Source: Marinifilum flexuosum (GTDB taxonomy: Bacteria; Bacteroidota; Bacteroidia; Bacteroidales; Marinifilaceae). From it: 64,000 nucleotides of DNA. Below the pieces are notes generated by a model that had not been told where the DNA came from, did not search any database, and was given only the letters and a program-made list of their open reading frames with translations. Every line of letters starts with the position of its first letter. Position 1 is the first letter of the stretch. Position numbers and translations under genes: made by a program. The stretch lies in assembly GCF_003610555.1 (NCBI RefSeq), contig NZ_RAPQ01000010.1, forward strand, positions 62,001 through 126,000, read 5' to 3'. Below, in pieces: positions 52,501 to 64,000 of this stretch.

Positions 52501-53531
52501 TAAAACTCCATTGTTTTAAGATTCTCCTGCCATTTCCAGGCTGAAAGCAAGGTTTCATCCAATGTACTTTCTGCCTTCCATTTTAGTTCTTCGTTTGCAA
52601 AAGTGGTATCTGCATAAATCTGCTCGATATCACCTTCACGTCTGTCGGTAATTCTGTGTGGAACCTTCTCTCCAGTCGATCTCTCGAATGAGTTGATAAT
52701 CTCCAATACCGAAACCCCATTTCCTGTTCCTACATTAAAGAATTCACAATTGGCTTTGTTCTGATCATTCAGTAATCGTGCAATGGCAACCACATGTGCT
52801 TTTGCCAAGTCAACCACGTGAATGTAATCGCGAATTGCCGATCCGTCAGGGGTGTTGTAATCATTTCCAAATACACTTAGCTCTTTGCGAATACCAGCTA
52901 CAGTTTGTGTTAGGAAAGGAATTAAGTTGTTAGGAACACCCAATGGCAACTCACCAATTAAGGCAGTCTCATGCGCTCCAATTGGATTAAAATATCTCAA
53001 AGCAATTCCTTTCAAACTTGGGTTTGCCTTGCACACATCACGGATGATGTCCTCACAAATGCTCTTGGTATTTCCGTATGGCGATTCTGCTTCCTTTCGT
53101 GGAGTTTGCTCGGTTACCGGCAATTGATCCGGTTGACCGTACACTGTACACGATGATGAGAATACCAGGTTCTTCACCTCAAACTCCTGCATGCACTCCA
53201 TTAGGTTCATTAAAGAGTTTAGGTTGTTGTGGTAATACATCAATGGTTTTTCAACCGACTCGCCCACTGCTTTCGAAGCTGCAAAATGAATAATGGCTTC
53301 AAGATTTGTATGCTTTTCGAAGAAAGCTTTTGTCTTTTGTTTATCCGTTAAATCAAAACACTCAAATTCTGGTTTTGTTCCTGTTATCTTCTCAATCTGA
53401 TCCAGAACTTCAACTTTAGAGTTTGACAGATTGTCAACAATCACCACATCAAATCCATTGTTCTGTAATTCTACTACCGTGTGAGAACCAATAAAACCAG
53501 TTCCTCCGGTTACCAATACTTTTTTATTCAT
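52500..53531 (-). CDS. galE: UDP-glucose 4-epimerase
   Basis: Interconverts UDP-galactose and UDP-glucose (and in some enzymes the N-acetyl forms) using bound NAD. It is a 343-residue extended short-chain dehydrogenase: Rossmann motif VTGGTGFIGSH at residues 6-16, catalytic serine region VFSSSCTVYG, and tyrosine-lysine pair in SPYGNTKSICEDI. The GalE-typical GIALRYFNPIGAH and DGSAIRDYIHVVDLAKAHV follow. It lies 38 nt after the GH2 beta-galactosidase gene in the same direction, so it is the last gene of the galactose PUL. galK, galT and galM are not in the window. Confidence 0.95.
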   Translation of the reverse strand: MNKKVLVTGGTGFIGSHTVVELQNNGFDVVIVDNLSNSKVEVLDQIEKITGTKPEFECFDLTDKQKTKAFFEKHTNLEAIIHFAASKAVGESVEKPLMYYHNNLNSLMNLMECMQEFEVKNLVFSSSCTVYGQPDQLPVTEQTPRKEAESPYGNTKSICEDIIRDVCKANPSLKGIALRYFNPIGAHETALIGELPLGVPNNLIPFLTQTVAGIRKELSVFGNDYNTPDGSAIRDYIHVVDLAKAHVVAIARLLNDQNKANCEFFNVGTGNGVSVLEIINSFERSTGEKVPHRITDRREGDIEQIYADTTFANEELKWKAESTLDETLLSAWKWQENLKTMEF

Positions 53532-53569
53532 TTGTTTTTTTTGATTTATTCCTTAAATCACTGTCAATA

Positions 53570-56764
<3,195 letters not shown>

Positions 56765-58249
56765 TTAATGAACATTCAACTGACCTTTTGAATCTGCTTT
56801 TTTCAGATTTCGAACACTTGTGCTTCCTGCACCTTCCATGCTCAAATCAATTGGTTTGTTTGTTTTCCATGCTCCACGGGTGAAATCAGGAATATCGATT
56901 GGTCGCGATTTGTTTGCAATAGACCACTCGCTTAATGGTGTGATACAACTCCAAGCAGCAGCATCGTAAACATCCATATCTACCGGTAATCCGTTACGCA
57001 GACAATCAATCAGTCTCCAATCCATCACGAAATCCATTCCTCCATGACCACCAACTTGCTTGGCCATTTCACCTACTCGGCGAATGATTTCAGGAGTAAA
57101 TTTCTCTTCCAACTCTTTAAACTGAGCCTGATCAATTACATTGTGTCCAAATGCGATGTGTTGTTTTGGCCACTTTTGTGCAAAGCATTTGGTTCCACTC
57201 AACATGTGAATTCTTGAGTAAGGACGAGGAGAACTAATATCGTGCTGAATCATGATGGTTCTTCCCTTATTGGTACGAATCATTTGCATGTCCATATTAC
57301 CACGCATTTCCCATCCTACAAATTGCTCGAAGAATGGATCTTCCTGAGCCATCTCTTTAATTCTGTGCTTTAATGTAAAATCATCCGACATCATGGCTGT
57401 AAGATAATCCATTTTATCTCCACGATTGATATCCATAGCCTGGCAAATAGGTCCTAAACCATGAGTTGGGTACACATTTGCTTTACGCTTATTTTCGTGT
57501 AAACGCCACATTTTAGTGTAGGCACCATCACTCATTTTATCATCCTTTGGCTTGTTAAAGTGCCAATAATCAAGATCATGAATATAAGCACCTTCGCCAT
57601 GAATCAAATCCCCAAACACTCCTTGTTGTGCCATGCTGATGGTCAACATTTCGAAAAAGTCATAACAACAGTTTTCCAAAATCACACAGTGCTTGCGTGT
57701 TCTTTCTGAGGTTTCTACCATCTGCCAGCACTCATCAAGAGTTTTAGCCGTAGATACTTCAACAGCTGTATGCTTGTCGCCTTCCATTGCAGCAATTGCA
57801 ACAGGCACATGCCATTCCCAAGGAGTTGCGATGTATACCAAATCAACATCACCACTATCACAAAGCTCTTTAAAGCCCAAATCACCATTCACATACTCTT
57901 TGGCTTTTGGTAAACCCGCATCCGAAAGTATTTTTTGTGCTCCATCAACAGCAGCTTGACGAATGTCACAAACTGCAGTAATTTCAACACCCTCTATATA
58001 TGTCATTCGCTTTACAGCTCCCGAACCTCTATCTCCAATTCCAACAAAACCTACTCTTACCGTTTCAAGTTTAGGTGCAGCATATCCACACATGTTAAAA
58101 CTCATTTTTGGTAGCTTTCCCGCCAGTTCCTTAATATGCGGTAAGTTACTTTCCTCTTTTGTTCCTGCACACGATGCTAAAGGTGCAGCCGCAATCACTC
58201 CAGCTCCTAAAGCCAGGTTACTTAAAAATGATCTTCTGTTCGTTGCCAT
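56765..58249 (-). CDS. Gfo/Idh/MocA oxidoreductase, GH109-like
   Basis: A 494-residue exported NAD-dependent enzyme. I chose the ATG at 58249 (MATNRRSFLSNLALG) over the TTG at 58279; it gives a Tat signal (NRRSFL) ending at a lipobox-like ASCAG. The Rossmann domain has VGFVGIGDRGSGAVKRMTYIEG, followed by YIATPWEWHVPVAIAAMEGDKHTAVEVSTA. The C-terminal domain contains HGGMDFVMDWRLIDCLRNGLP and the closing SEWSIANKSRPIDIPDFTRGAWK. This last segment and HGGMDFVM are typical of GH109, which uses NAD to cleave alpha-N-acetylgalactosaminides. Other oxidoreductase-type glycosidases share the fold, so the linkage is a prediction. The gene stands 15 nt before the GH2 gene. Confidence 0.85.
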   Translation of the reverse strand: MATNRRSFLSNLALGAGVIAAAPLASCAGTKEESNLPHIKELAGKLPKMSFNMCGYAAPKLETVRVGFVGIGDRGSGAVKRMTYIEGVEITAVCDIRQAAVDGAQKILSDAGLPKAKEYVNGDLGFKELCDSGDVDLVYIATPWEWHVPVAIAAMEGDKHTAVEVSTAKTLDECWQMVETSERTRKHCVILENCCYDFFEMLTISMAQQGVFGDLIHGEGAYIHDLDYWHFNKPKDDKMSDGAYTKMWRLHENKRKANVYPTHGLGPICQAMDINRGDKMDYLTAMMSDDFTLKHRIKEMAQEDPFFEQFVGWEMRGNMDMQMIRTNKGRTIMIQHDISSPRPYSRIHMLSGTKCFAQKWPKQHIAFGHNVIDQAQFKELEEKFTPEIIRRVGEMAKQVGGHGGMDFVMDWRLIDCLRNGLPVDMDVYDAAAWSCITPLSEWSIANKSRPIDIPDFTRGAWKTNKPIDLSMEGAGSTSVRNLKKADSKGQLNVH

Positions 58250-58369
58250 TATTGAATGTTTTAATAGTCTGTTTATCAATTTAGTTTTCTTGACTAAATT
58301 TAATCTTTTTACTTATACTTTGATTAACAAAAGCTTAATTAAAAAGAGGAAATATAATCCTCCTTTTAA

Positions 58370-59692
58370 TTAAGGTAATTTGGTGAAATCTATATTTGGT
58401 TGTGTTTGTGTTTTCTGTCTGATAAAATCTGTATCGAATGCCACTCTATCGCTAAAAAAGCCACAGTTTCTCAAATAGAATTTTCCGTTCTCTTCTCCAC
58501 CGGCATAATCTCTTCTTGCGTCTTTTCTGGCAGTAGCATCTGCAGTAAATTTAGCCTCGTTCAATTCATACCATATACCATTTTCATCAACTACCCATTG
58601 ATTGGTGTAATAAGCTTTTCTGTCGAAAGGTCCCATTTCAGTAATAAAGTTCTCTAAAAATGAATGAGGCCTCTTTAAGTAAGTGCTTGTTTTAGGTCTT
58701 TTAAAACTTGCAATCAATTCCCACTCTCCTTTTTCAGGAGCATAAAACCATGCTGTATAGTCGGTACAATTGTTATCCGAAGGAAGACCTTTCAATAAAA
58801 ATTTATAGGTATTATCGGCTTTCCAATTGTATACTTTGTAACTCTGTCCACCTGATCCTTCATTTCCAAATTTACCAGTAGTTACACCATCACCTTTTTT
58901 CAATAATTTAATTCTGTATTCTTCAGGAATACTGTTTGGGTCATCGGTTTGGTATGGACTCCAAACTGAAAATAGTATTCTTCTTTCGGTTTCTGAATTT
59001 ACCTGTATGCCAAAGTATCCTTCGGCGAAACCATTGGCCATAAAATATGATCCCACTACATCCTGACCAGCTGGTACAGTAACTTCATTATAAAACCATT
59101 CAACATTTTCCACAGTATTCGGAACCTTATAGGCCAGATGCACTGAAGGCCCTCTTCTGCCCCAGTAAAAATCATCCTTCACACAAATTACAGGCTTCGA
59201 GCTAACTTCACCTCCAATTAAAATATCTGTAAAAGTACCAAAGGTGGTTCCTGATTTTTCAACTCCTTTTACATCCACATGATAATAGCCTGGTTCCGCA
59301 ACAGTAAAGCTTCCAACATCTAATTTTGAAAAGTTCGATTTCGAAAGTTTGATTTCTTTACTTTCATTATTGAATGAAAACTCAACTTTTGATTCGCCAT
59401 TTGTGTTTTTTGCTCTAACTCCTAATTGTATTTCCCCTGCTTGCTCTACCCAAAACCAAGTTCTTATTACTGATTCTTTATTATTCCAGTTACTCACACC
59501 ATTCTCTGTAATCATTTCACTGTTCAGATTAGTTTGATTAATTACCCATGAGTTACCGGCTACCGGCACACTAACGGTATAATTCACTGAAGTAGGTTTA
59601 GCTTCTTCGCCGTCGCTACTTTTACCGCATGCACTGATTGAAGCTACAATACAACTTCCAAAGATCAGTAGGCTTAAAAATTGTTTCAACAT
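58370..59692 (-). CDS. DUF3472/DUF5077 secreted lipoprotein
   Basis: A 440-residue lipoprotein with a lipobox near SISAC. I prefer the ATG at 59692 (MLKQFLSLLIFGSC), which gives a compact signal. An upstream ATG at 59722 preceded by AAGGGG is possible. The N-terminal part (about 30-165) looks like DUF5077 (SWVINQTNLNSEMITENGVSNWNNKESVIRTWFWVEQAGEIQLGV). The C-terminal part resembles DUF3472 (GRRGPSVHLAYKVP, YFMANGFAEGYFGIQVNSETERRILFSVWSPYQTDDP, and a GSGGQSY motif). These proteins occur in PULs and are thought to bind or process glycans. Function is not established. It is the first enzyme-block gene after the long stem-loop. Confidence 0.8.
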   Translation of the reverse strand: MLKQFLSLLIFGSCIVASISACGKSSDGEEAKPTSVNYTVSVPVAGNSWVINQTNLNSEMITENGVSNWNNKESVIRTWFWVEQAGEIQLGVRAKNTNGESKVEFSFNNESKEIKLSKSNFSKLDVGSFTVAEPGYYHVDVKGVEKSGTTFGTFTDILIGGEVSSKPVICVKDDFYWGRRGPSVHLAYKVPNTVENVEWFYNEVTVPAGQDVVGSYFMANGFAEGYFGIQVNSETERRILFSVWSPYQTDDPNSIPEEYRIKLLKKGDGVTTGKFGNEGSGGQSYKVYNWKADNTYKFLLKGLPSDNNCTDYTAWFYAPEKGEWELIASFKRPKTSTYLKRPHSFLENFITEMGPFDRKAYYTNQWVVDENGIWYELNEAKFTADATARKDARRDYAGGEENGKFYLRNCGFFSDRVAFDTDFIRQKTQTQPNIDFTKLP

Positions 59693-59820
59693 TTTGCTTT
59701 TGTTTAAACTTTGTGCCCTCATTACTCATTCCCCTTATTAATGAGGAACACAAAGTATATTGCCTTTGCTTGAATTCTTTACCATTTGCACTTCTCAAAC
59801 TCAAGGCTTTTTGTTATAAG

Positions 59821-59930
59821 GATTACCACAAGCGGAGACGGCATGGACCTGAAGATCCATTTCTACCAAATGTATATAAATGACTGTTTAATTATATTTT
59901 TAAAACCGCCGTCTCCTGCTTTTGCTAATC
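59821..59930 (-). promoter_or_regulatory. Long intercistronic stem-loop after susCD
   Basis: Arms 59821-59842 (GATTACCACAAGCGGAGACGGC) and 59908-59930 are near-complementary (GATTA and GCGGAGACGGC blocks, one bulge), enclosing about 65 nt with an inner ATGGA/TCCAT hairpin. Neither strand has a strong T-run. It lies between the SusD stop and the DUF3472 gene and could stabilise susCD mRNA or attenuate downstream genes. Confidence 0.55.
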
Positions 59931-59944
59931 ACCAACTATGACGT

Positions 59945-61747
59945 TTATGGATTTTGTTGTAAATCTGGTTGAGCAAGAATTTCACTTTCTGGCAAATATT
60001 CAATAATTACATTTGAAAATGGATCAACTTCGAAAAATGGATCATTTCCTCGAAGATGAGTTCCAGGATAAGTTCTATTCAATACTCTGTTATTTCTATA
60101 CACATCAAACTTTCTATGTCCTTCATAAGCAAACTCTAATCTGCGCTCTTTTAATACCAAATCAAGTACACTTACTTCAGCTGTTACATCAGCAGTTGTA
60201 TACTCAGCTTCTGCTCCAATTGCACGCTTACGAATTACATTTACATTTAGAAGTGCACCTCCAACATCACCTTTCTTAGCTAATGCCTCAGCTTTGTTCA
60301 AGTACATTTCTGCCAATCGAGAAACAATAGGCGACCACAAATGACCACTATTCTCCTGACCAGAACATTTTGTAATAAAGTACTTTGGATAAGTTTGACG
60401 AGTAGCCAACTTCTTGGTAATTCTTAATTTTACCGGATCGCCTAACAATGCAGTTGAACCTGTAGTTTTGTTGATTTGATAAGGAGTTACTGTATAGTTC
60501 GTTACTCCTCGCTTATCATCCACAACTGCTGTAATTGGCACCTCTTTCTTCACGCTTCCATTGTCATGAGATAACACCTGATACAGAGTTGAGAAATCAG
60601 CACTTACTGAATCCTGATGGAATAACAATCCATTTATTTTTTTCATTTCTTCGCTATCATTGGAACCATATGAATTTAAACCATACCATACTCCCCAGAA
60701 ATCATCAGCATTTTTATCGATTTCCATAGCAGTTACAAATGCAGCTCTGGCATCATCTGCCCACTCCTCAACAATATCACGATAAGTTACAGAAGCATAA
60801 AGCTCACCCCAACCAGAACCTTGCAAAGAAGGATTCCCCTGGGCATCAACCTGAGCATACATTCCCGAGAAAGTATACCAATTATCCCACTGTCCTGGAT
60901 TATCAGCTCCATCAACATATCTTAAAGCAAAAATGGTTTCAGAGTTCTCATCTGGAGTATATTTTGGATACTTCTTAAAATCATCCTTAGACAACAAGTT
61001 GAAACGTCCTGAGTTGATTACTTTATCAGCATAAGCAATTGCATTATCGTTATCCTCCATATACAAATACACTCTGGACAATAAAGCTTGTGCAGCTTCC
61101 TTGGTTACATAACTTGCAGTCTGCTCTAAACTCAATAACGACTCAGCTTTCTTTAGGTCGGTAACTACTTGTTGGTAACATTCCTTCACTGTAGATCTTG
61201 TAGGTTGGTCGTTAACATCATTGGTTAACTTCAAAGGAACACCTAAGTTTGATTCTGGGCTTTGAACGTATGGACGACCAAAAACATTGGTCAAATGAAA
61301 ATGCAACATGGCACGCAAATAGTAGTTCTGACCAATCATATGATCGATCTCAGCACTTTCTCCTTCAACCGCACGAGCAATAACCGTATTACAACCCACA
61401 ATTGCTTTGTAAGAAGCAGTCCAAACAGCCTGTTTTCTATATCCTGTGGTCTGACGCTTATAATTGTAGATATAGTATAATGGATCGGTAGTGGAACCAC
61501 TCAAAGCTACATTATCACCAGCGTATTCTCCAAATCGGTAAAAATTGTTTACCCACGACCATCCATCAGCAATTCCTTTTCCTTTTAGAATAGCGTAGTT
61601 CCCAAGAGTTAATGCTTCCAAAGAGTTACTCGATGAATAAACATCATCTTTCTCAATTGTCTCATAAGGCTCACGATCCAGTTCACAAGAAGTAATACCT
61701 ACAAGTAGAACCGATGCAAGACACCATTTATATATATTTTTAATCAT
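59945..61747 (-). CDS. SusD/RagB-like glycan-binding lipoprotein
   Basis: A 600-residue surface lipoprotein with lipobox GITSC (cysteine near residue 20). Typical features are LDREPYETIEKDDVYSSSNSLEALTLGNYAIL, the helical YYLRAMLHFHLTNVFGRPYV segment, LSRVYLYMEDNDNAIAYADKVINSG, WSPIVSRLAEMYLNKAEALAKKGD and the C-terminal RRLEFAYEGHRKFDVYRNNR. It is somewhat longer than the other two SusD proteins in this window. It lies directly after its SusC partner and before a long intercistronic stem-loop. Confidence 0.95.
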   Translation of the reverse strand: MIKNIYKWCLASVLLVGITSCELDREPYETIEKDDVYSSSNSLEALTLGNYAILKGKGIADGWSWVNNFYRFGEYAGDNVALSGSTTDPLYYIYNYKRQTTGYRKQAVWTASYKAIVGCNTVIARAVEGESAEIDHMIGQNYYLRAMLHFHLTNVFGRPYVQSPESNLGVPLKLTNDVNDQPTRSTVKECYQQVVTDLKKAESLLSLEQTASYVTKEAAQALLSRVYLYMEDNDNAIAYADKVINSGRFNLLSKDDFKKYPKYTPDENSETIFALRYVDGADNPGQWDNWYTFSGMYAQVDAQGNPSLQGSGWGELYASVTYRDIVEEWADDARAAFVTAMEIDKNADDFWGVWYGLNSYGSNDSEEMKKINGLLFHQDSVSADFSTLYQVLSHDNGSVKKEVPITAVVDDKRGVTNYTVTPYQINKTTGSTALLGDPVKLRITKKLATRQTYPKYFITKCSGQENSGHLWSPIVSRLAEMYLNKAEALAKKGDVGGALLNVNVIRKRAIGAEAEYTTADVTAEVSVLDLVLKERRLEFAYEGHRKFDVYRNNRVLNRTYPGTHLRGNDPFFEVDPFSNVIIEYLPESEILAQPDLQQNP

Positions 61748-61793
61748 TTGTATCTTCTTTAAATTACTATTATAAACTTTTTACTTTCTCAGT

Positions 61794-64000
61794 TTAGAAT
61801 GAGAAGTTTAATCCAAACATGTATCGTTTTGGAATAGCATAATCTCCATATGTTTCAGCTTTTCCATCATCGCTTACTTCAGGATCAATTCCTGAATAAT
61901 CTGTTAGAGTAATTAAGTTTTCTGCAGAAACGAAAAGGCTTAAGTTCTTCAGGAACTTTAATTTTTCGATATTCGCTAATGAGTAATTAAGAGTTATATT
62001 TCTAAGTTTAATATAACTTGCATCTTCAATATAACGAGATGATGTTTTGTTCGATAAGCTGTTACCTCCATTAAGGGCCTGAGGATGAGTTGCAATATCA
62101 CCAGGCTTCTGCCATCTGCTCCAACCACTGTGTAAGGACATGGCATTAAAAGTTGAGTAAGCACCATCGTTATCATACAACTCTCTTGTTGCATGATAAA
62201 TATCAACACCTGAAACAAAATCAAGATTCATACTCAATGTGAAATTCTTATAGCTCATTACAGAAGTTAATCCACCAAAGAAATCAGGGGTTGATGTACC
62301 AACCATTTGAAGTGTTGCTTTGTTCCAATCGCTAGTCATAGTAACTCCGCCATCTTCGCCAACAACTTCCCATTCTGGCTTACCATTCTCAGAATTTACA
62401 CCAGACCATTTGCGCATATACCATGTGTCGATATCTTCACCAACTCTACGCAATTTATTATCTTTGATAATATCTTCACCTTCGTAAAGTTCAGTAATCT
62501 CATTGCGGTTGAGTCCTACATTTGCATCAACTCTCCAAGAGAAACCATTGTCTTGTGCTTTAAAAATATCAGCTCCAAATACCAACTCGAAACCTTTGTT
62601 CTTTACAGCACCAATATTTTCCCAATAACCTTTAAAACCGGATGTTGCAGGAAGAGCTACATAATACAATAAGTCCTTGGTATCCTTAATGTAGTACTCC
62701 ATACTGATATCAAATCTGTCGAACAATCGAACATCCAATGCAAAGTTGGTACTATATGTTTTTTCCCAAGTGAGGTCATCATTCCCCAACTGTTCTGCCG
62801 AAACTGTTGGTGCACCATTATATTGATTTGCGATAGAGTAAAGCTCCTTACTAGGATGATAATTATCTGGCGTATTACCCAATACACCATAACTAGCACG
62901 AAACTTCAGTACATCGATTTCATTAATATCAAAGAAATCCTCATTATGAATATTCCATCCTCCACTTACCGAATAGAAGTTTCCATATTTGGTATCTTCA
63001 CCAAATTTGGATGAGCCATCGCGACGGAATGAGAATTGAGCCATATAACGTGATGCATAGGAGTAATTTGCATTGAATAGATATGATTTGAATGCATAGT
63101 TGTCTTTTTTCCCTTCAATTCTTTTCATTTCCGAACCTGCATTTAAAATTTCAGATCCCGATACGATTCCAATTTGTTCTGCCTTAGTAGTTGAGTACTC
63201 ATAATCATTGAACTCGTATGCTCCCATTACCGTAAAGTAATGCTCGTCAACTGTTTTTGTATAACGCAACAATTGATTGGTAAAACGATTCAAACTTTTC
63301 CAATGATAGTTTGAAATTGCACCATTATCGTTTCTGCCTGATGTAGATTGTGGGTCAGTATAACCTGTTTCTGAATGATGTTGATAATCGAAACTATTGG
63401 AAGAAACAAAAGTTAATCCTTCCATCAACTTCACATCAAAACCAAAAGATGGAGACAATCTTAAATTAGTTGATTCTGTGTAATTCCATTGTAAATTGTA
63501 GATTGAGTTGCTTTTATCACGACCAATCCATCCTGAGCTTGGATCTGTTGGATCGATGATATTTCCTTCAGCATCTCTTGGCTTATCGTATGGCATATTC
63601 AGGAACATTTCACTAACTCCCTGTTGCTTATCAGTAACATCACGATAAGTGAAAGCCATTTTTGGATGTAAGGTCAAATAATCATTCACCTTATAATCTA
63701 TATTCATGCGTCCAGCATAACGAGTATAATCATATCCTTTTACAGCTCCTTCTTCATCATACAAATTACCAGAAATGTAAGTTCTTATTTTATCGGTTCC
63801 TCCCGAGAAAGAAACACCATAATCCTGAACAAAACCAAGCTGCGTACCTTCATCAAACCAATCTGTATCTATTGCTTGATTTTCTTCAGTAAACCACTCA
63901 AGGTCAGCATATCCATTACCAAACGATTGAATATATTCAGTCATTTCAGCTGCGTTCATCATACTAAAATTACCAAGTGAAAGATCTGTAATACCTGTTT
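61794..64000 (-). CDS. SusC/RagA family TonB-linked importer (5' end outside window)
   Basis: The C-terminal 735 residues of a SusC-type transporter; the frame is open to the window's right edge. The Met at 63962 is internal: upstream codons continue TGITDLSLGNFSMMNAAEM, the family segment after the plug. Barrel hallmarks include SFRRDGSSKFGEDTKYGNFYSVSGGW, NLRL and the terminal RYMFGLNFSF, as well as the long YKNFTLSMNLDFVSG strand region. The signal peptide, regulatory domain and plug lie outside. It heads the second PUL, whose enzymes (GH2, GH109-like) predict a galactose and perhaps N-acetylgalactosamine glycan. Confidence 0.96.
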   Translation of the reverse strand, partial: TGITDLSLGNFSMMNAAEMTEYIQSFGNGYADLEWFTEENQAIDTDWFDEGTQLGFVQDYGVSFSGGTDKIRTYISGNLYDEEGAVKGYDYTRYAGRMNIDYKVNDYLTLHPKMAFTYRDVTDKQQGVSEMFLNMPYDKPRDAEGNIIDPTDPSSGWIGRDKSNSIYNLQWNYTESTNLRLSPSFGFDVKLMEGLTFVSSNSFDYQHHSETGYTDPQSTSGRNDNGAISNYHWKSLNRFTNQLLRYTKTVDEHYFTVMGAYEFNDYEYSTTKAEQIGIVSGSEILNAGSEMKRIEGKKDNYAFKSYLFNANYSYASRYMAQFSFRRDGSSKFGEDTKYGNFYSVSGGWNIHNEDFFDINEIDVLKFRASYGVLGNTPDNYHPSKELYSIANQYNGAPTVSAEQLGNDDLTWEKTYSTNFALDVRLFDRFDISMEYYIKDTKDLLYYVALPATSGFKGYWENIGAVKNKGFELVFGADIFKAQDNGFSWRVDANVGLNRNEITELYEGEDIIKDNKLRRVGEDIDTWYMRKWSGVNSENGKPEWEVVGEDGGVTMTSDWNKATLQMVGTSTPDFFGGLTSVMSYKNFTLSMNLDFVSGVDIYHATRELYDNDGAYSTFNAMSLHSGWSRWQKPGDIATHPQALNGGNSLSNKTSSRYIEDASYIKLRNITLNYSLANIEKLKFLKNLSLFVSAENLITLTDYSGIDPEVSDDGKAETYGDYAIPKRYMFGLNFSF

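Overview
The window comes from a Bacteroidota chromosome. Evidence: three SusC/SusD pairs, a hybrid two-component sensor fused to an AraC domain, TAnnTTTG-type promoter boxes, lipoprotein signals and AT-rich intergenic DNA. Sulfatase and uronate-catabolism genes suggest a marine or sediment glycan degrader, perhaps a Marinilabiliales/Marinifilaceae-like genus; that placement is inference. I saw no rRNA, tRNA or CRISPR, and no intact insertion sequence.

Region 1 (1-5.7 kb, + strand): the 3' part of a formylglycine sulfatase, a secreted DUF1961 protein and an outer-membrane TonB-type barrel protein. Between them lie a MITE-like inverted repeat, a compact three-way-junction element and one copy of a dispersed repeat.

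Region 2 (6-34 kb, - strand): a polysaccharide utilisation locus (PUL) for an unsaturated-uronate-containing glycan. It holds a kinase-less membrane sensor/AraC protein, an operon (SusE-like binding protein, small paralogous domain protein, SusC, SusD, GH88 hydrolase), a second SusC/SusD operon and a full HTCS regulator. A kduI-kduD-DUF4861-kdgK-eda-MFS operon follows, divergent from a LacI regulator. GH88 would release 5-keto-4-deoxyuronate, which KduI, KduD, KdgK and Eda convert to pyruvate and glyceraldehyde-3-phosphate. Both Sus operons share an upstream element with 21-bp-spaced half-sites, a good candidate for the HTCS operator. No polysaccharide lyase lies in the window.

Region 3 (35.7-42.9 kb, - strand): a TetR-controlled RND efflux set (TetR, periplasmic adaptor, RND pump, an unusual crotonase-like protein, TolC-like channel) with a candidate TetR operator.

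Region 4 (43.3-47.1 kb): an HU-like/DUF4469 DNA-binding protein, an exact-period 23-bp tandem repeat, a two-gene TcmP/three-Cys-motif (DUF5131) cassette of unknown function, and a field of palindromic repeats. This is the most accessory-looking stretch and the best candidate for an undescribed system.

Region 5 (47.2-52.5 kb): a secreted M64 peptidase, more dispersed repeats, and a cobalamin riboswitch ahead of a siderophore-receptor-like TonB-dependent receptor.

Region 6 (52.5-64 kb, - strand): a second PUL (SusC, truncated by the window edge; SusD; DUF3472 lipoprotein; GH109-like oxidoreductase; GH2 beta-galactosidase; GalE) aimed at a galactose and perhaps N-acetylgalactosamine-containing glycan. 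A long intercistronic stem-loop separates susCD from the enzyme genes.
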